From CAVVVS01 sp963751355 (GTDB lineage Bacteria > Bacteroidota > Ignavibacteria > Ignavibacteriales > Ignavibacteriaceae), in the NCBI GenBank assembly GCA_963751355.1, contig CAVVVS010000102.1:3214-67213 (forward strand): a stretch of 64,000 nucleotides of DNA, in the 5' to 3' direction. Position numbers and translations under genes: made by a program. Shown here in pieces: positions 29,321 to 38,291 of this stretch. Each line of letters opens with the position of its first letter. The first letter of the stretch is position 1. The notes beneath the pieces were generated by a model. That model was not told where the DNA came from. It did no database searches and saw only the letters and a list, made by a program, of their open reading frames with translations.

Positions 29321-29368
29321 TTTTTTGTTGTAAAGAAAACAGTAAAATAATTGGAATTTTTTTTGCAG

Positions 29369-30739
29369 TTATTTTAATTCTCCCTTCCAGTAATTTATGG
29401 TATCCTCAACCATTTTAGGATTGGGCGACCCGTAGGATAATTTTCTCTTCAGTGAAGTTTCAACATTTAAACATTTCAAAGCGTCTTCATCAAAAATGGT
29501 ATTAATCTCTTTGAGCAATTCAAGTTTAACATCTGCAAAGTTTTTATTTTCATCTTCTAGTTTTTTTACCACTTCTCCTACGATATGATGAGCCTCCCGG
29601 AAAGACACACCTTTCAAAACAAGCCAATCTGCAAGATCAGTTGCCAATGAAAAATCACCTTTTAGTTCATCAGAAAATCTAAGTTTATTGAATTTTGCCG
29701 TTTTCAACATTTCACCCATCATTTCAATAGAATAAAGTAAAGTAAAATATGTATCGAACAAAGGTTCCTTATCTTCTTGAAGATCCCTGTTATAGCTAAG
29801 AGGCAATGATTTCATTGTAGTAGCAAGAGCTATGTAATTACCGTAAACTCTTCCGCTTTTTCCTCTAATGAGTTCGGCAAGATCAGGATTTTTCTTTTGA
29901 GGCATTAAAGATGAGCCTGTGGTATATTTATCGTTTAATTTAATGAAATTCCACTCGCTTGTGGACCACATAATTATTTCCTCGGATAATCTGCTTAAAT
30001 GCATCATACAGATGACACCATTATTCAAAAAGTCCAGAAGAAAATCCCTGTTGGATACAGTATCAAGTGCATTCCTTGTTGGTTCTTTAAAACCAAGCTT
30101 AGAACTTGTGAAGTGCCTGTCGAGTGGGATTGTTGAACCGGCTAGTGCTCCCGCACCCAGAGGAGATTGACAGATTAAGCTTTTAAGGGAAGAAATCCTA
30201 TCCCTATCCCTCTGCATCATTTCAACATAAGCTAAAAGATGAAATGCCAATGAAATTGGTTGTGCGCGCTGCAAATGAGTAAAACCTGGGATGATCGTAT
30301 TTATATGGCCCGAAGCAATATCGACTAAAATCAACTGGAACTTTTTTATTTGCTCATCTAATATCTTTATTGCCTTTTTAATCCACAGATAAATATCTGT
30401 AGCAATTTGATCATTCCGGCTTCTTCCTGTGTGCAATTTACCGGCAGTATTTCCAATCAATTCGAATAAACGAGATTCAATTGCGGAGTGGATATCTTCA
30501 AACTTTTCAGGATCCGGCACCCAGTTATCTTTTTCCCATTCATCTTTTATCTGCGCTAATCCCGAAGTTATACTTTGTACTTCTTCCCTGGAAAGTATCT
30601 TAATTTTACCGAGCATTTCCGTGTGAACGGTGCTTCCTTCAATATCCTCGTCGACCAGATTAATATCAATATTTAATGATGATGAAAATTTTAATGCTTC
30701 TTGATCAAACGAATCTTTGAAGCGTCCACCCCACAACAT
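29369..30739 (-). CDS. argH: Argininosuccinate lyase
   Basis: 456 residues, normal length. Fumarase/aspartase-superfamily enzyme cleaving argininosuccinate to arginine and fumarate. The signature loop is GSSLMPQKKNPD, with HTGRSRND and TTMKSLPLSYNRD also typical. Its ATG overlaps the argG stop (TAATG), so it is translationally coupled to argG. Last gene of the argC-J-B-D-R-G-H run. Confidence 0.97.
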   Translation of the reverse strand: MLWGGRFKDSFDQEALKFSSSLNIDINLVDEDIEGSTVHTEMLGKIKILSREEVQSITSGLAQIKDEWEKDNWVPDPEKFEDIHSAIESRLFELIGNTAGKLHTGRSRNDQIATDIYLWIKKAIKILDEQIKKFQLILVDIASGHINTIIPGFTHLQRAQPISLAFHLLAYVEMMQRDRDRISSLKSLICQSPLGAGALAGSTIPLDRHFTSSKLGFKEPTRNALDTVSNRDFLLDFLNNGVICMMHLSRLSEEIIMWSTSEWNFIKLNDKYTTGSSLMPQKKNPDLAELIRGKSGRVYGNYIALATTMKSLPLSYNRDLQEDKEPLFDTYFTLLYSIEMMGEMLKTAKFNKLRFSDELKGDFSLATDLADWLVLKGVSFREAHHIVGEVVKKLEDENKNFADVKLELLKEINTIFDEDALKCLNVETSLKRKLSYGSPNPKMVEDTINYWKGELK

Positions 30740-31959
30740 TAAACGAGTACTTCCGTTTTTTTGTCATTTAGCATCTTCGACCGGGTTTTATAAGGCAAAC
30801 CATATATCTTAATAAATCCATCAGATGCTTTATGATCAAATGTGTCTTCTATTGTGTAGGTTGCAAGTTCTTTGCTGTACAAACTAAATTGGGATGATCT
30901 GGCAAGAGTTTTCATTGAACCTTTGTATAATTCTAGCTTTACTTCGCCGGTTATATTTTCCTGGGTCGAGTCTATAAAAGCAGTCAGGGATTTGAACAGG
31001 GGAGAGTACCAAAGACCATCGTAAATTAAATTGGCATATTTATTCGATACATTTTGTTTGAATCTGAATGTTTCTTTATCCAGTATCAATCTTTCCAGTT
31101 CCGTATGCGCCGTATGTAAGATAATAGCAGCGGGGGCTTCATAAATTTCCCTCGATTTTATCCCGACAACCCTGTTTTCGATCAAATCCAATCTGCCAAT
31201 GCCGTGTGTCGCACCAAGATCTCTAAGCTGGCTAACTAATTCTACAGCACCCAATTCTATGCCGTTCAAAGAGACCGGGATTCCCTGATGAAATCCTATA
31301 CTGATAACTACCGGCTCGTCGGGAGCGTTTTTCGGGTTTGTCGTTATTTGATAAGCATCTTCCGGCGGTGCTGCTTCGGGATCTTCCAGTACACCGCATT
31401 CAATTGAAATTCCCCATAAATTTTCATCAATGGAATAAGGAGAATCTTTCGTTGCTTTTACCGGGATATTGTGAGATTTGGCGTAGTCCATTTCTTCTTC
31501 ACGGCTTTTGAACTCCCATAATCTCAGCGGAGCGATTATATCAAGTTCAGGCGCTAATGTTTGAACACCTACTTCAAATCGGACTTGATCGTTGCCTTTA
31601 CCAGTACAACCGTGTGCAACAGCATCTGCATTTTCCTGTTGTGCAGTATCAACCAGCATTTTAGCCAATAGAGGTCTGCCTATAGCCGTTGCCATCGGGT
31701 ATGCACCTTCGTACAAGGCACCGGCTTTTAATGCATTCCAAACGTAATTCTTGATGAATTCTTCGCGTAAATCCAAAACCACTGATTTAACCGCACCAGT
31801 TTTTGCCGCCTTTTCTTTTACACCCTCCATCTCCTTAACCTGCCCTAAAAAGCCTGTTGCCGTAACAATGTCGGCATTATATTTCTCACTCAGCCATTTC
31901 ACCATTACGGAGGTATCCAGACCCCCGGAGTAAGCAACAACGATTTTCATTTTCGCCAC
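30739..31959 (-). CDS. argG: Argininosuccinate synthase
   Basis: 406 residues. ATP-pyrophosphatase fold with the P-loop AYSGGLDTS near the N-terminus; joins citrulline and aspartate using ATP. The GTG at 31959 is chosen as start because AGGAGAG lies 5 bp upstream; an in-frame ATG 9 bp further on has no better signal. The gene follows argR by 20 bp. The block lacks carA/carB for carbamoyl phosphate, which must be encoded elsewhere. Confidence 0.96.
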   Translation of the reverse strand: MAKMKIVVAYSGGLDTSVMVKWLSEKYNADIVTATGFLGQVKEMEGVKEKAAKTGAVKSVVLDLREEFIKNYVWNALKAGALYEGAYPMATAIGRPLLAKMLVDTAQQENADAVAHGCTGKGNDQVRFEVGVQTLAPELDIIAPLRLWEFKSREEEMDYAKSHNIPVKATKDSPYSIDENLWGISIECGVLEDPEAAPPEDAYQITTNPKNAPDEPVVISIGFHQGIPVSLNGIELGAVELVSQLRDLGATHGIGRLDLIENRVVGIKSREIYEAPAAIILHTAHTELERLILDKETFRFKQNVSNKYANLIYDGLWYSPLFKSLTAFIDSTQENITGEVKLELYKGSMKTLARSSQFSLYSKELATYTIEDTFDHKASDGFIKIYGLPYKTRSKMLNDKKTEVLV

Positions 31960-31979
31960 TTTTCTCTCCTTATTACAAA

Positions 31980-32456
31980 TTAGTTCTTTGATGTTGTTTT
32001 AAATGCATTTAGTTCAGTCATCATATTTTTAATTAGTTGAACTAAACCGGGAATACTATTATGTGAACTGGGAATAACGATTACAGTATCATCACCGCCT
32101 ACCGTCCCCAGAATAGCCGGATTATTTATCCTGTCGATGAAATGAGCAATTCCCTGTGCTCTTCCGGCTAAAGTCCTAATAACTATCAGTGATTCATTAT
32201 TTTCTACACTGAGAATTTCAAAACCTATTAGTTTTGCAATTTGTTTTCCGGATTCGGTTGAATCCAGTATGTATCTGGGACCATTCTCCGTAAACGTTCG
32301 AATAACTCCCAATTCCGCAAAGTCACGACTCAAAGTTGCCTGGGTTACTTGGATACCTTCATCACTCAATAGTTTTACCATTGTTTCGTGTGAAGAAATT
32401 GCTTGGCTGTTAAGCAATTCTTTGATTCGATTCATTCTTTTTAATTTACTTGACAT
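31980..32456 (-). CDS. argR: Arginine repressor ArgR
   Basis: 158 residues. N-terminal winged helix-turn-helix with VTQATLSRDFAELG and C-terminal arginine-binding, oligomerising domain with the GTVGGDDTVIVI signature. With arginine it represses arginine biosynthesis genes. It sits inside the operon it presumably controls, between argD and argG, a compact autoregulated layout. Candidate operators are described at 38001 and 36821. Confidence 0.95.
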   Translation of the reverse strand: MSSKLKRMNRIKELLNSQAISSHETMVKLLSDEGIQVTQATLSRDFAELGVIRTFTENGPRYILDSTESGKQIAKLIGFEILSVENNESLIVIRTLAGRAQGIAHFIDRINNPAILGTVGGDDTVIVIPSSHNSIPGLVQLIKNMMTELNAFKTTSKN

Positions 32457-32485
32457 GATTGCACCGGGTTTTATTGATAAAATAA

Positions 32486-33688
32486 TTAGTTTGTTCCCGA
32501 TAAATTAATAATAACTTTTTTAAAAGTAATGAGAAATTTCATTATCTCTTTCTGAGTAATGATAAAAGGAGGAAGTAACCGGACGACTGAGTTACCCGAA
32601 GTTCCGACCAAAATGCCGTTCTCAAGCATATTAAGAGCAATATTTTTTGATGAAATTTCCGGTGTAAGCTCGATGCCAATCATTAATCCTTTGCCCCTAA
32701 CATCTTTTATTGAAGATAAATTTAGTCCATGCAAAGAATTCATAATAGTATTTCCAAGGTCTTCGATATTATTAAGTAAATTATCATCGATTAAATCAAC
32801 GACTTTGTTTGCGGCAGCCACGGCTACCGGGTTCCCGCCGAAGGTAGAACCGTGATTTCCGGGCTTTATTGCATCACTTACTTTTGACGAACATATGACA
32901 GCTCCTAACGGTAATCCGTTTGCAATCGCTTTTGCCGTGGTAACAATATCAGGAAGAATGTCTTCATGCTGATAAGAGAAAAACTTACCTGTTCTGCCGA
33001 ACCCGGTTTGAATTTCATCAATGATTAAAAGAATTCCTTTTTCATCACAAAATTTCCGCAGAGCTTTTAGGTAACCTTCAGGCGCAATATTCACACCACC
33101 TTCACCTTGAATTGTTTCCACTAAAACTGCAGCAGTATTTGAAGTATAAGCCTTTTCGATTTCGGCTATTTCTCCGAAAGGCACATATATGAATCCCGGC
33201 AGCATGGGCTCGAATCCTTCATGAAATTTTTTCTGACCGGTAGCAGAGAGACTTCCGTAAGAACGCCCGTGGAAACCATTGATTGCCGTAATAATTTTAT
33301 ATTTACCATTTCCCCATTTTCTGGCAAATTTTATCGCGGCTTCAACCGCTTCGGTTCCGGAGTTACAAAAAAATACAGAATTCAAACCGGAAATTCGTGC
33401 TAATTTGCCTGCTAATTTCTCTTGCGAAGAGGATTCATATAAATTGGATACATGCCATAATGAATTTACCTGTTCTAAAACAGCATGTTTGATTTCGAGA
33501 TGATTATGACCTAAACTTGTTACCGCAATACCGCATAAAAAATCAATATATTCTTTACCGTTGTTATCAAAAAGATAAGCACCTTCTCCGTGCGTAAATT
33601 CAACAGGAAACCTGTTATATGTATTGAGCAGTGCCGAGTAATTCGAGCTCTCTTTTAACGGGGCTGATGATCCATGTTCCATTTGCAT
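32486..33688 (-). CDS. argD: Acetylornithine aminotransferase
   Basis: 400 residues from ATG 33688 (MQMEHG). Class III PLP aminotransferase with FCNSGTEAVEAAIKFARK, LLIIDEIQTGFGRTGKF and the PLP lysine in TTAKAIANGLPLGAVI. Transfers an amino group from glutamate to N-acetylglutamate semialdehyde. The N-terminus overlaps the 3' end of argB by 74 bp in another frame, an unusually long overlap; the ATG 6 bp further downstream would reduce it to 68 bp. No Shine-Dalgarno sequence is seen before either. Confidence 0.94.
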   Translation of the reverse strand: MQMEHGSSAPLKESSNYSALLNTYNRFPVEFTHGEGAYLFDNNGKEYIDFLCGIAVTSLGHNHLEIKHAVLEQVNSLWHVSNLYESSSQEKLAGKLARISGLNSVFFCNSGTEAVEAAIKFARKWGNGKYKIITAINGFHGRSYGSLSATGQKKFHEGFEPMLPGFIYVPFGEIAEIEKAYTSNTAAVLVETIQGEGGVNIAPEGYLKALRKFCDEKGILLIIDEIQTGFGRTGKFFSYQHEDILPDIVTTAKAIANGLPLGAVICSSKVSDAIKPGNHGSTFGGNPVAVAAANKVVDLIDDNLLNNIEDLGNTIMNSLHGLNLSSIKDVRGKGLMIGIELTPEISSKNIALNMLENGILVGTSGNSVVRLLPPFIITQKEIMKFLITFKKVIINLSGTN

Positions 33689-34430
33689 TGTAATTTTTCT
33701 TTTTATTATTGAGATTATAAATTTGAGATCCAATCCAAATTTTGTTGATCCCTTCGTTCAGAAGGGAAGTACAGCTATTCAGTTTAGGAATCATACCGTC
33801 TTTTATGTCACCTTTAATTATACCTTCATTTATATCGTTTTTAGTAAGTATTTGTTTTACGCTACCGTCAATAATAACACCATTTACATCCGAAACGAAG
33901 AAAACAGTGTCCACTTTAATTGCAAGCGCTAATACTTCCGTAAAAATATCGGCGTTAACATTCATCAAATTTCCATTTGCGTCCCTGCATACACTCGAAA
34001 AAACGGGAATAATATTATTATTCATTAATTCCATTATCCAATCAATCTTGCCGTTAAGCTTAGGCTTTCCGACAAACCCAAGTTCGGTATCTAAATAATC
34101 GGCGACAAACGAATTTCTGTCAATACCGGAGTGACCGGATGCGATGAGACCGGCACTGTTCAATTTAGCTACAATCTGATTGTTTACCAATCCTGCTTGA
34201 ACTGCAGCTACAACTTCCATTTGTTCTTTAGTAGTAACTCTTTGACCGTCCTTAAATTTATTCTCGATACCTAATTTTTCCGACCATTCAGTAATATGCT
34301 TACCGGCGCCGTGAACGACTAAAACTCCGTCAAAATTTTTATGAAGACTTTTAATCGTATTCGTCCACTTATCGGTTGATAAAAATTCTGGTAATGTTTT
34401 TCCGCTGATTTTAAGAACTGCTGTTTTCAT
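33615..34430 (-). CDS. argB: Acetylglutamate kinase
   Basis: 271 residues. Amino-acid-kinase fold with VVHGAGKHI near residue 40 (Gly-rich ATP loop), GNLMNVNADIFTE and FVSDVNGV. Phosphorylates N-acetylglutamate. The last roughly 20 residues run into the beginning of argD; family members usually stop near the position of GTWI, so this C-terminal tail may be a run-on created by loss of the normal stop. Confidence 0.93.
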   Translation of the reverse strand: MKTAVLKISGKTLPEFLSTDKWTNTIKSLHKNFDGVLVVHGAGKHITEWSEKLGIENKFKDGQRVTTKEQMEVVAAVQAGLVNNQIVAKLNSAGLIASGHSGIDRNSFVADYLDTELGFVGKPKLNGKIDWIMELMNNNIIPVFSSVCRDANGNLMNVNADIFTEVLALAIKVDTVFFVSDVNGVIIDGSVKQILTKNDINEGIIKGDIKDGMIPKLNSCTSLLNEGINKIWIGSQIYNLNNKKKNYNANGTWIISPVKRELELLGTAQYI

Positions 34431-34443
34431 AAATTCTAATCCT

Positions 34444-35649
34444 TTATGTTCTGTAATCCGAATTAATTCTTACATATTCTTCAGAAAAATCACATGTCCA
34501 CCACGTAGATTTTTCAATTCCCAACCCAAGATCAATGTTAATTGTGAATTCATTATTAGATAAGATTTTCAATGCTTCTTCTTCGTTGAGGGTAACCAGG
34601 TAATTTGGCTGAAGAACCGGAAGTTCGTTGAAGCTAATTGAAATTTTTTCGGGATTCAAATCAGCGCCGCTTTGTCCTGCTGCACTGATTATTCTGCCCC
34701 AATTTGCATCTGATCCGTAAATAGCTGTTTTAACGAGAGAAGAATTTGAAATAGATTTCCCCACCAGGTCCGCATCTTTTTTTGATTTCGCTCCGCTGAC
34801 ATTTACGGTGACTAATTTTGTTGCACCTTCTCCGTCGGATACAATTGATTTTGCCATTTCCCTGGTCAAAGTAGTTAAGCCTTCTTTGAAATTATTAAAT
34901 CCGGAAGTTCCTTTCTTAATTTCAATTCCGGATTTACCATTTGCCATCAAAAGCACCATATCATTTGTGCTGGTTTCTCCATCAACAGAAATCTTATTAA
35001 AAGAATTATCCACAGAGAAAGATAAAATTTCCTGAAGGATATCTTTTTCAACTTTTGCATCTGTTGAAATGAACGCAAGCATGGTTGCCATATTGGGAGC
35101 AATCATTCCGCTGCCTTTACAAATTCCTCCAATAGTAATTTTTTTACCGTTAATATCGATTTCAACCGCATATGATTTTATTTTTGTATCGGTTGTCATA
35201 ATAGCTTCGGCAGCATCAATTCCCCCTTCCGAAGAAAGAAGTAGAGCGATGGATTTTATTCCGTCAAATAATTTTGCAGTTGGAAGTGGTTGTCCGATAA
35301 CACCTGTTGAAGCAACTAAAACTTCTTCAGGAGGGATTCCTAGTTTTTCAGCACAAACCTTTTGAGATTCTTCAGCATCCTCTTCGCCTTGTACTCCGGT
35401 GCAAGCATTAGCATTGCCGGAATTTATTATCACGGCTTTAACATCATTACCGTTTTGAATTACTTTTTGAGTTAATAATAACGGAGCCGCTTTAACTTTA
35501 TTCAATGTAAATGTAGCAGCAGCGGTACACGGAGATTCGGAAAAGATAAGTGCCAAATCTTTTCTTTTCCTTTTTATTCCGCAAAACATTCCAGCTGCTT
35601 TAAAACCGGGAGTTGATGTTACGGAACCGTTTTCAATAAGCTGAGACAT
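34444..35649 (-). CDS. argJ: Bifunctional ornithine acetyltransferase / N-acetylglutamate synthase
   Basis: 401 residues. Self-cleaving Ntn enzyme; the cleavage and catalytic Thr lies in the motif MATMLAFI, with KGSGMIAPN before it. It moves the acetyl group from N-acetylornithine to glutamate and, if bifunctional, also from acetyl-CoA, giving the cyclic pathway without argA or argE (neither is seen here). Whether the second activity is present cannot be read from sequence. Its start overlaps the end of argC by 17 bp. Confidence 0.95.
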   Translation of the reverse strand: MSQLIENGSVTSTPGFKAAGMFCGIKRKRKDLALIFSESPCTAAATFTLNKVKAAPLLLTQKVIQNGNDVKAVIINSGNANACTGVQGEEDAEESQKVCAEKLGIPPEEVLVASTGVIGQPLPTAKLFDGIKSIALLLSSEGGIDAAEAIMTTDTKIKSYAVEIDINGKKITIGGICKGSGMIAPNMATMLAFISTDAKVEKDILQEILSFSVDNSFNKISVDGETSTNDMVLLMANGKSGIEIKKGTSGFNNFKEGLTTLTREMAKSIVSDGEGATKLVTVNVSGAKSKKDADLVGKSISNSSLVKTAIYGSDANWGRIISAAGQSGADLNPEKISISFNELPVLQPNYLVTLNEEEALKILSNNEFTINIDLGLGIEKSTWWTCDFSEEYVRINSDYRT

Positions 35650-36667
35650 CTTGCACCTTTTGATTTGTAATTCCCAATCCTTCGTACCATCCGAATAATT
35701 TATTCATATTTTGAATTGCCTGTCCTGACGCACCTTTAACGAGGTTGTCTATTGCGGCGGTGACAATGATTGTTTTATCATTTACGGTGACATTCAGATC
35801 GCAATAATTAGTATTTACCGCCCACGATAATTTGGGTGGAACATCTCTTAATCTAACAAAGGGGGAATCACTGTAGAACTTCTTATAATATCCTTTTAAT
35901 TCATCTTCATCAATTTGTGTATTCATATGTAGCACCGAAGTTGCATAAATCCCTACGGCAACAGGCAGTAAATGAGTTGTAAATGAGTACGGCGCCTTAT
36001 TACCTGCTTGAATTAAGGATTGCAATATTTCGGGATAATGCCGATGACCTTCAACATTATAAGCAGCAACATTTCCGTCCATTTCAGACATCATCAAATG
36101 AGCTTTAGGATTTTTACCGGCTCCGCTTGTTCCGGAATATGCATTAGTGGTTATAGTAATTATTTGATCAGAATATCCGCTGACAGCAGGAAGCAGTGAC
36201 AGAAGCGAAGCAGTTGGGTAACATCCGGGATTAGCTATTAAATTTGCATTGGAATAATCTGTACCGGTTACATCTGCTAATCCGTATACTTTTTCTTTGA
36301 GTAATTCAGGAGCCGTATGTTCTATTTTATACCATTTGGTATATTCTTCGGCAGAATTTAGTCTGAAATCACCGCCGAGATCTATTATTAAATTGTCTGA
36401 ATTTAACAGATCCGGCACAATTTTAAGAGCTTCGCCGTGGGGCAAAGCAATAAAAATGACATCATGATTACTGGAAATTCTGTCCATACCTTTTACGGTT
36501 GAATCAACAATGCTCCCGGAAAGTTCCGGGAAAATTTCTGTTAATTTTTTATCGACAGTTGTTAATCCATATACAGAATATTCGTCAATATAGGAATGTG
36601 AACTACAGAACTGTATTAATCTATTACCCGTATAACCGCTTCCACCAATAATTCCGACTGAGATCAT
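35633..36667 (-). CDS. argC: N-acetyl-gamma-glutamyl-phosphate reductase
   Basis: 344 residues. NAD(P)-binding motif GGSGYTGNRL at the N-terminus, catalytic Cys in NPGCYPTASLL and GHRHYPEI. Reduces N-acetylglutamyl phosphate to the semialdehyde. First gene of the arginine run after the leader at 36730-36837; AAGGA lies 10 bp upstream of the ATG at 36667. The leader may regulate it by arginine. Confidence 0.95.
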   Translation of the reverse strand: MISVGIIGGSGYTGNRLIQFCSSHSYIDEYSVYGLTTVDKKLTEIFPELSGSIVDSTVKGMDRISSNHDVIFIALPHGEALKIVPDLLNSDNLIIDLGGDFRLNSAEEYTKWYKIEHTAPELLKEKVYGLADVTGTDYSNANLIANPGCYPTASLLSLLPAVSGYSDQIITITTNAYSGTSGAGKNPKAHLMMSEMDGNVAAYNVEGHRHYPEILQSLIQAGNKAPYSFTTHLLPVAVGIYATSVLHMNTQIDEDELKGYYKKFYSDSPFVRLRDVPPKLSWAVNTNYCDLNVTVNDKTIIVTAAIDNLVKGASGQAIQNMNKLFGWYEGLGITNQKVQDVSAY

Positions 36668-36729
36668 ATTTAAAATTCCTTAATGATTTAAAAGACAAAA
36701 TGATGTATTTATTTGTAATTGGAATGTTA

Positions 36730-36837
36730 TTACCCCAGACGGGGGCGACGGGTTAAATGGCGAGTTTGTGGTATAGTTTTGGCACTAAAAAATATTTGTA
36801 CCAAAGTGTATGCGATATTTAATTTTATAAAATTCAT
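36730..36837 (-). CDS. Candidate arginine leader peptide upstream of argC
   Basis: 35 codons then TAA TAA, ATG at 36837. The peptide is mostly hydrophobic and Lys/Asn-rich at first and ends with arginines at positions 26, 30, 31 and 33 (T-R-H-L-T-R-R-P-R-L-G). All four are CGC or CGT, whereas this genome mostly uses AGA. The coding part holds a hairpin TTTGGTAC / GTGCCAAA (36805-36798 and 36785-36778), and a GC-rich CCCC...GGGG pairing lies at its end. Bases ATTCC just after the stops are complementary to GGAAT at the argC ribosome-binding site. Ribosome stalling at arginine codons could therefore expose the argC start. Caution: the GC-rich end may be a copy of an interspersed palindromic repeat, and the ATG lies very near the predicted transcription start. 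Confidence 0.4.
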   Translation of the reverse strand: MNFIKLNIAYTLVQIFFSAKTIPQTRHLTRRPRLG

Positions 36838-36871
36838 GGTGTAAACTAAATAATATTTTATTAATTGTCAA
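36821..36871 (-). promoter_or_regulatory. Candidate argC promoter and palindrome
   Basis: Minus-strand TTGACA (36871-36866) and TAGTTTAC (36848-36841) are 23 bp apart start to start, the spacing expected for the phylum promoter. Just downstream a perfect palindrome AATTTTATAAAATT (36821-36834) overlaps the start of the leader ORF and could be an ArgR operator, but it does not match the E. coli ARG box well. Confidence 0.4.
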
Positions 36872-37021
36872 GTAGCAATTGCATAATCTTGCAATGATAG
36901 TCTCATTTTGGCTTTGAAATCACATCTTAAATGCATAACTATACATTTATTTGCCCGTTAGCGGATTTTTACCCAAATATTTAAATTTATATTCATTTGA
37001 AAAATAATACAAATTGTTCCT

Positions 37022-37954
37022 TTAAATTATTAAAGACATTATAGCTTTTTGAACGTGAAGCCTGTTTTCCGCCTCATCGAAAATAATAGAATTTGGTGAA
37101 TCAGCAATTTCATTTGTAACCTCTTCGCCTCTGTGAGCGGGTAAGCAGTGCATAAATAAATAATCATCTTTAGCGTTCTTCACAAACTCACCGTTAATTT
37201 GATAGTTCGAAAAAATATTTTTCCGTTTTTCAGATTCGGTTTCCTGTCCCATGCTTGTCCAGGTATCGGTATATATTATATCTGCTTGTTTGACCGCTTC
37301 TGCAGGTTCATTATTGATTTCAACTTTGCTTGAAAAGTACATGGCATTATACTCTGCATCTTTTACTATTTCGGCATTCGGTTCATATCCTTTGGGGGAT
37401 GCGACAAAAATATCAATTCCCACTTTCGAACAGCCGTGCAATAAACTGTGGCATACATTATTACCATCTCCGATATATGCTAATTTCAGTCCTCTTAGTT
37501 TTTGTTTCTTCTCATAAATTGTAAAAAGGTCTGTTAAACCCTGACAGGGATGCAGCAAATCAGTAAGCCCGTTTATAACCGGAATTGAACCATAATTTGC
37601 AAAATCGACAACATCCTGGTGCGCAAATGTTCGAATCATCAATCCATCAAGATATCTTGATAGGACCTTAGCAGTATCATGAATTGATTCGTTACGGTTT
37701 AGCTGCAGATCATTTGGGCCTAGGTACAATGCAGTGCCGCCGAGTTGATACATTCCAACTTCGAAAGAAACCCTAGTTCGGGTCGAAGGTTTTGAAAATA
37801 TCATTCCAAGGGTCTTGCCTTTTAATAGGGTATGAGACTGATTGGAAAGTTGTTTGATTTTTAATGAGGCACTCAATTCAAAAATTTGCCAGATCTCTTC
37901 GTATGAAAGATCTTGAATTGAAAGTATACTTTTGCCTTTCATATTTATCGCCAT
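37022..37954 (-). CDS. argF: Ornithine carbamoyltransferase
   Basis: 310 residues from ATG 37954. Carbamoyl-phosphate binding motif SKPSTRTRVSF, ornithine/catalytic region with HCLPAHRG (the usual Cys of OTCases), and GLTDLLHPCQGL. The HCLPAHRG form argues for a true ornithine, not N-acetylornithine, transcarbamylase. The start was moved from an upstream TTG to this ATG because GGGAG sits 5-6 bp before it. It is separated from argC by 354 bp and has its own promoter candidate with operator palindrome. Confidence 0.95.
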   Translation of the reverse strand: MAINMKGKSILSIQDLSYEEIWQIFELSASLKIKQLSNQSHTLLKGKTLGMIFSKPSTRTRVSFEVGMYQLGGTALYLGPNDLQLNRNESIHDTAKVLSRYLDGLMIRTFAHQDVVDFANYGSIPVINGLTDLLHPCQGLTDLFTIYEKKQKLRGLKLAYIGDGNNVCHSLLHGCSKVGIDIFVASPKGYEPNAEIVKDAEYNAMYFSSKVEINNEPAEAVKQADIIYTDTWTSMGQETESEKRKNIFSNYQINGEFVKNAKDDYLFMHCLPAHRGEEVTNEIADSPNSIIFDEAENRLHVQKAIMSLII

Positions 37955-38291
37955 TTTTGCTCCCAAGATTGAAGTATAGTAATATCCCTGATTTATTTTA
38001 ATTCATTTAAATGAATCTGAAGGGCACAAAAATAATAAAATATATTCTATTGTAAAGCATAATAATACAAAATAACGAAATAAATATTGAAAATAGATAG
38101 ATTAATTGATAATATATACAATTATATGTATATGAGTGTGGTTGGCTAGGGGAGATTTTTATCACATTTTCGCAGTATAAATATTGGAACTACAATTTAA
38201 TCTTAGATTCTTACACAATTTCAAAGTCTAACACAACGTTTGGAAGCGGCTATTTTATAGAAGCAACCTTAAGAATATTTACAGAAAATGT
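37955..38291. other. Intergenic region holding the argF promoter and operator
   Basis: 337 bp between the argF start and the kdsC stop. The argF control region lies at 38001-38056; the remainder is AT-rich with a short imperfect palindrome around 38110-38132 and no ORF of note. Confidence 0.5.
38001..38056 (-). promoter_or_regulatory. Candidate argF promoter with operator-like palindrome
   Basis: Minus-strand TTTACA (38056-38051) and TATTTTTG (38034-38027, a full TAnnTTTG match) are 22 bp apart, predicting a start near 38023. A perfect 16-bp palindrome ATTCATTTAAATGAAT (38001-38016) lies just downstream, a good place for a repressor. It contains the ATTCA / TGAAT words of ArgR boxes but in the inverted order. 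Binding by the ArgR encoded at 31980 is inferred. Confidence 0.45.

Larger units (their letters stand above)
36668..37021. other. argC leader region
   Basis: 354 bp between argF stop and argC start. It holds, in order of transcription (minus strand), an AT-rich stretch, a TTGACA / TAGTTTAC promoter candidate, a 35-codon arginine-rich leader ORF, a hairpin inside it and the argC ribosome-binding region. Confidence 0.6.

Noticed and set aside
36720..36840. Treating the argC leader ORF as a repeat remnant only
   Set aside because: Kept as a leader-peptide candidate because of its position and arginine codons, but the repeat explanation is recorded as the main alternative.
36821..38056. Canonical E. 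coli ARG boxes upstream of argC or argF
   Set aside because: No good match to the consensus was found; only different palindromes are present.
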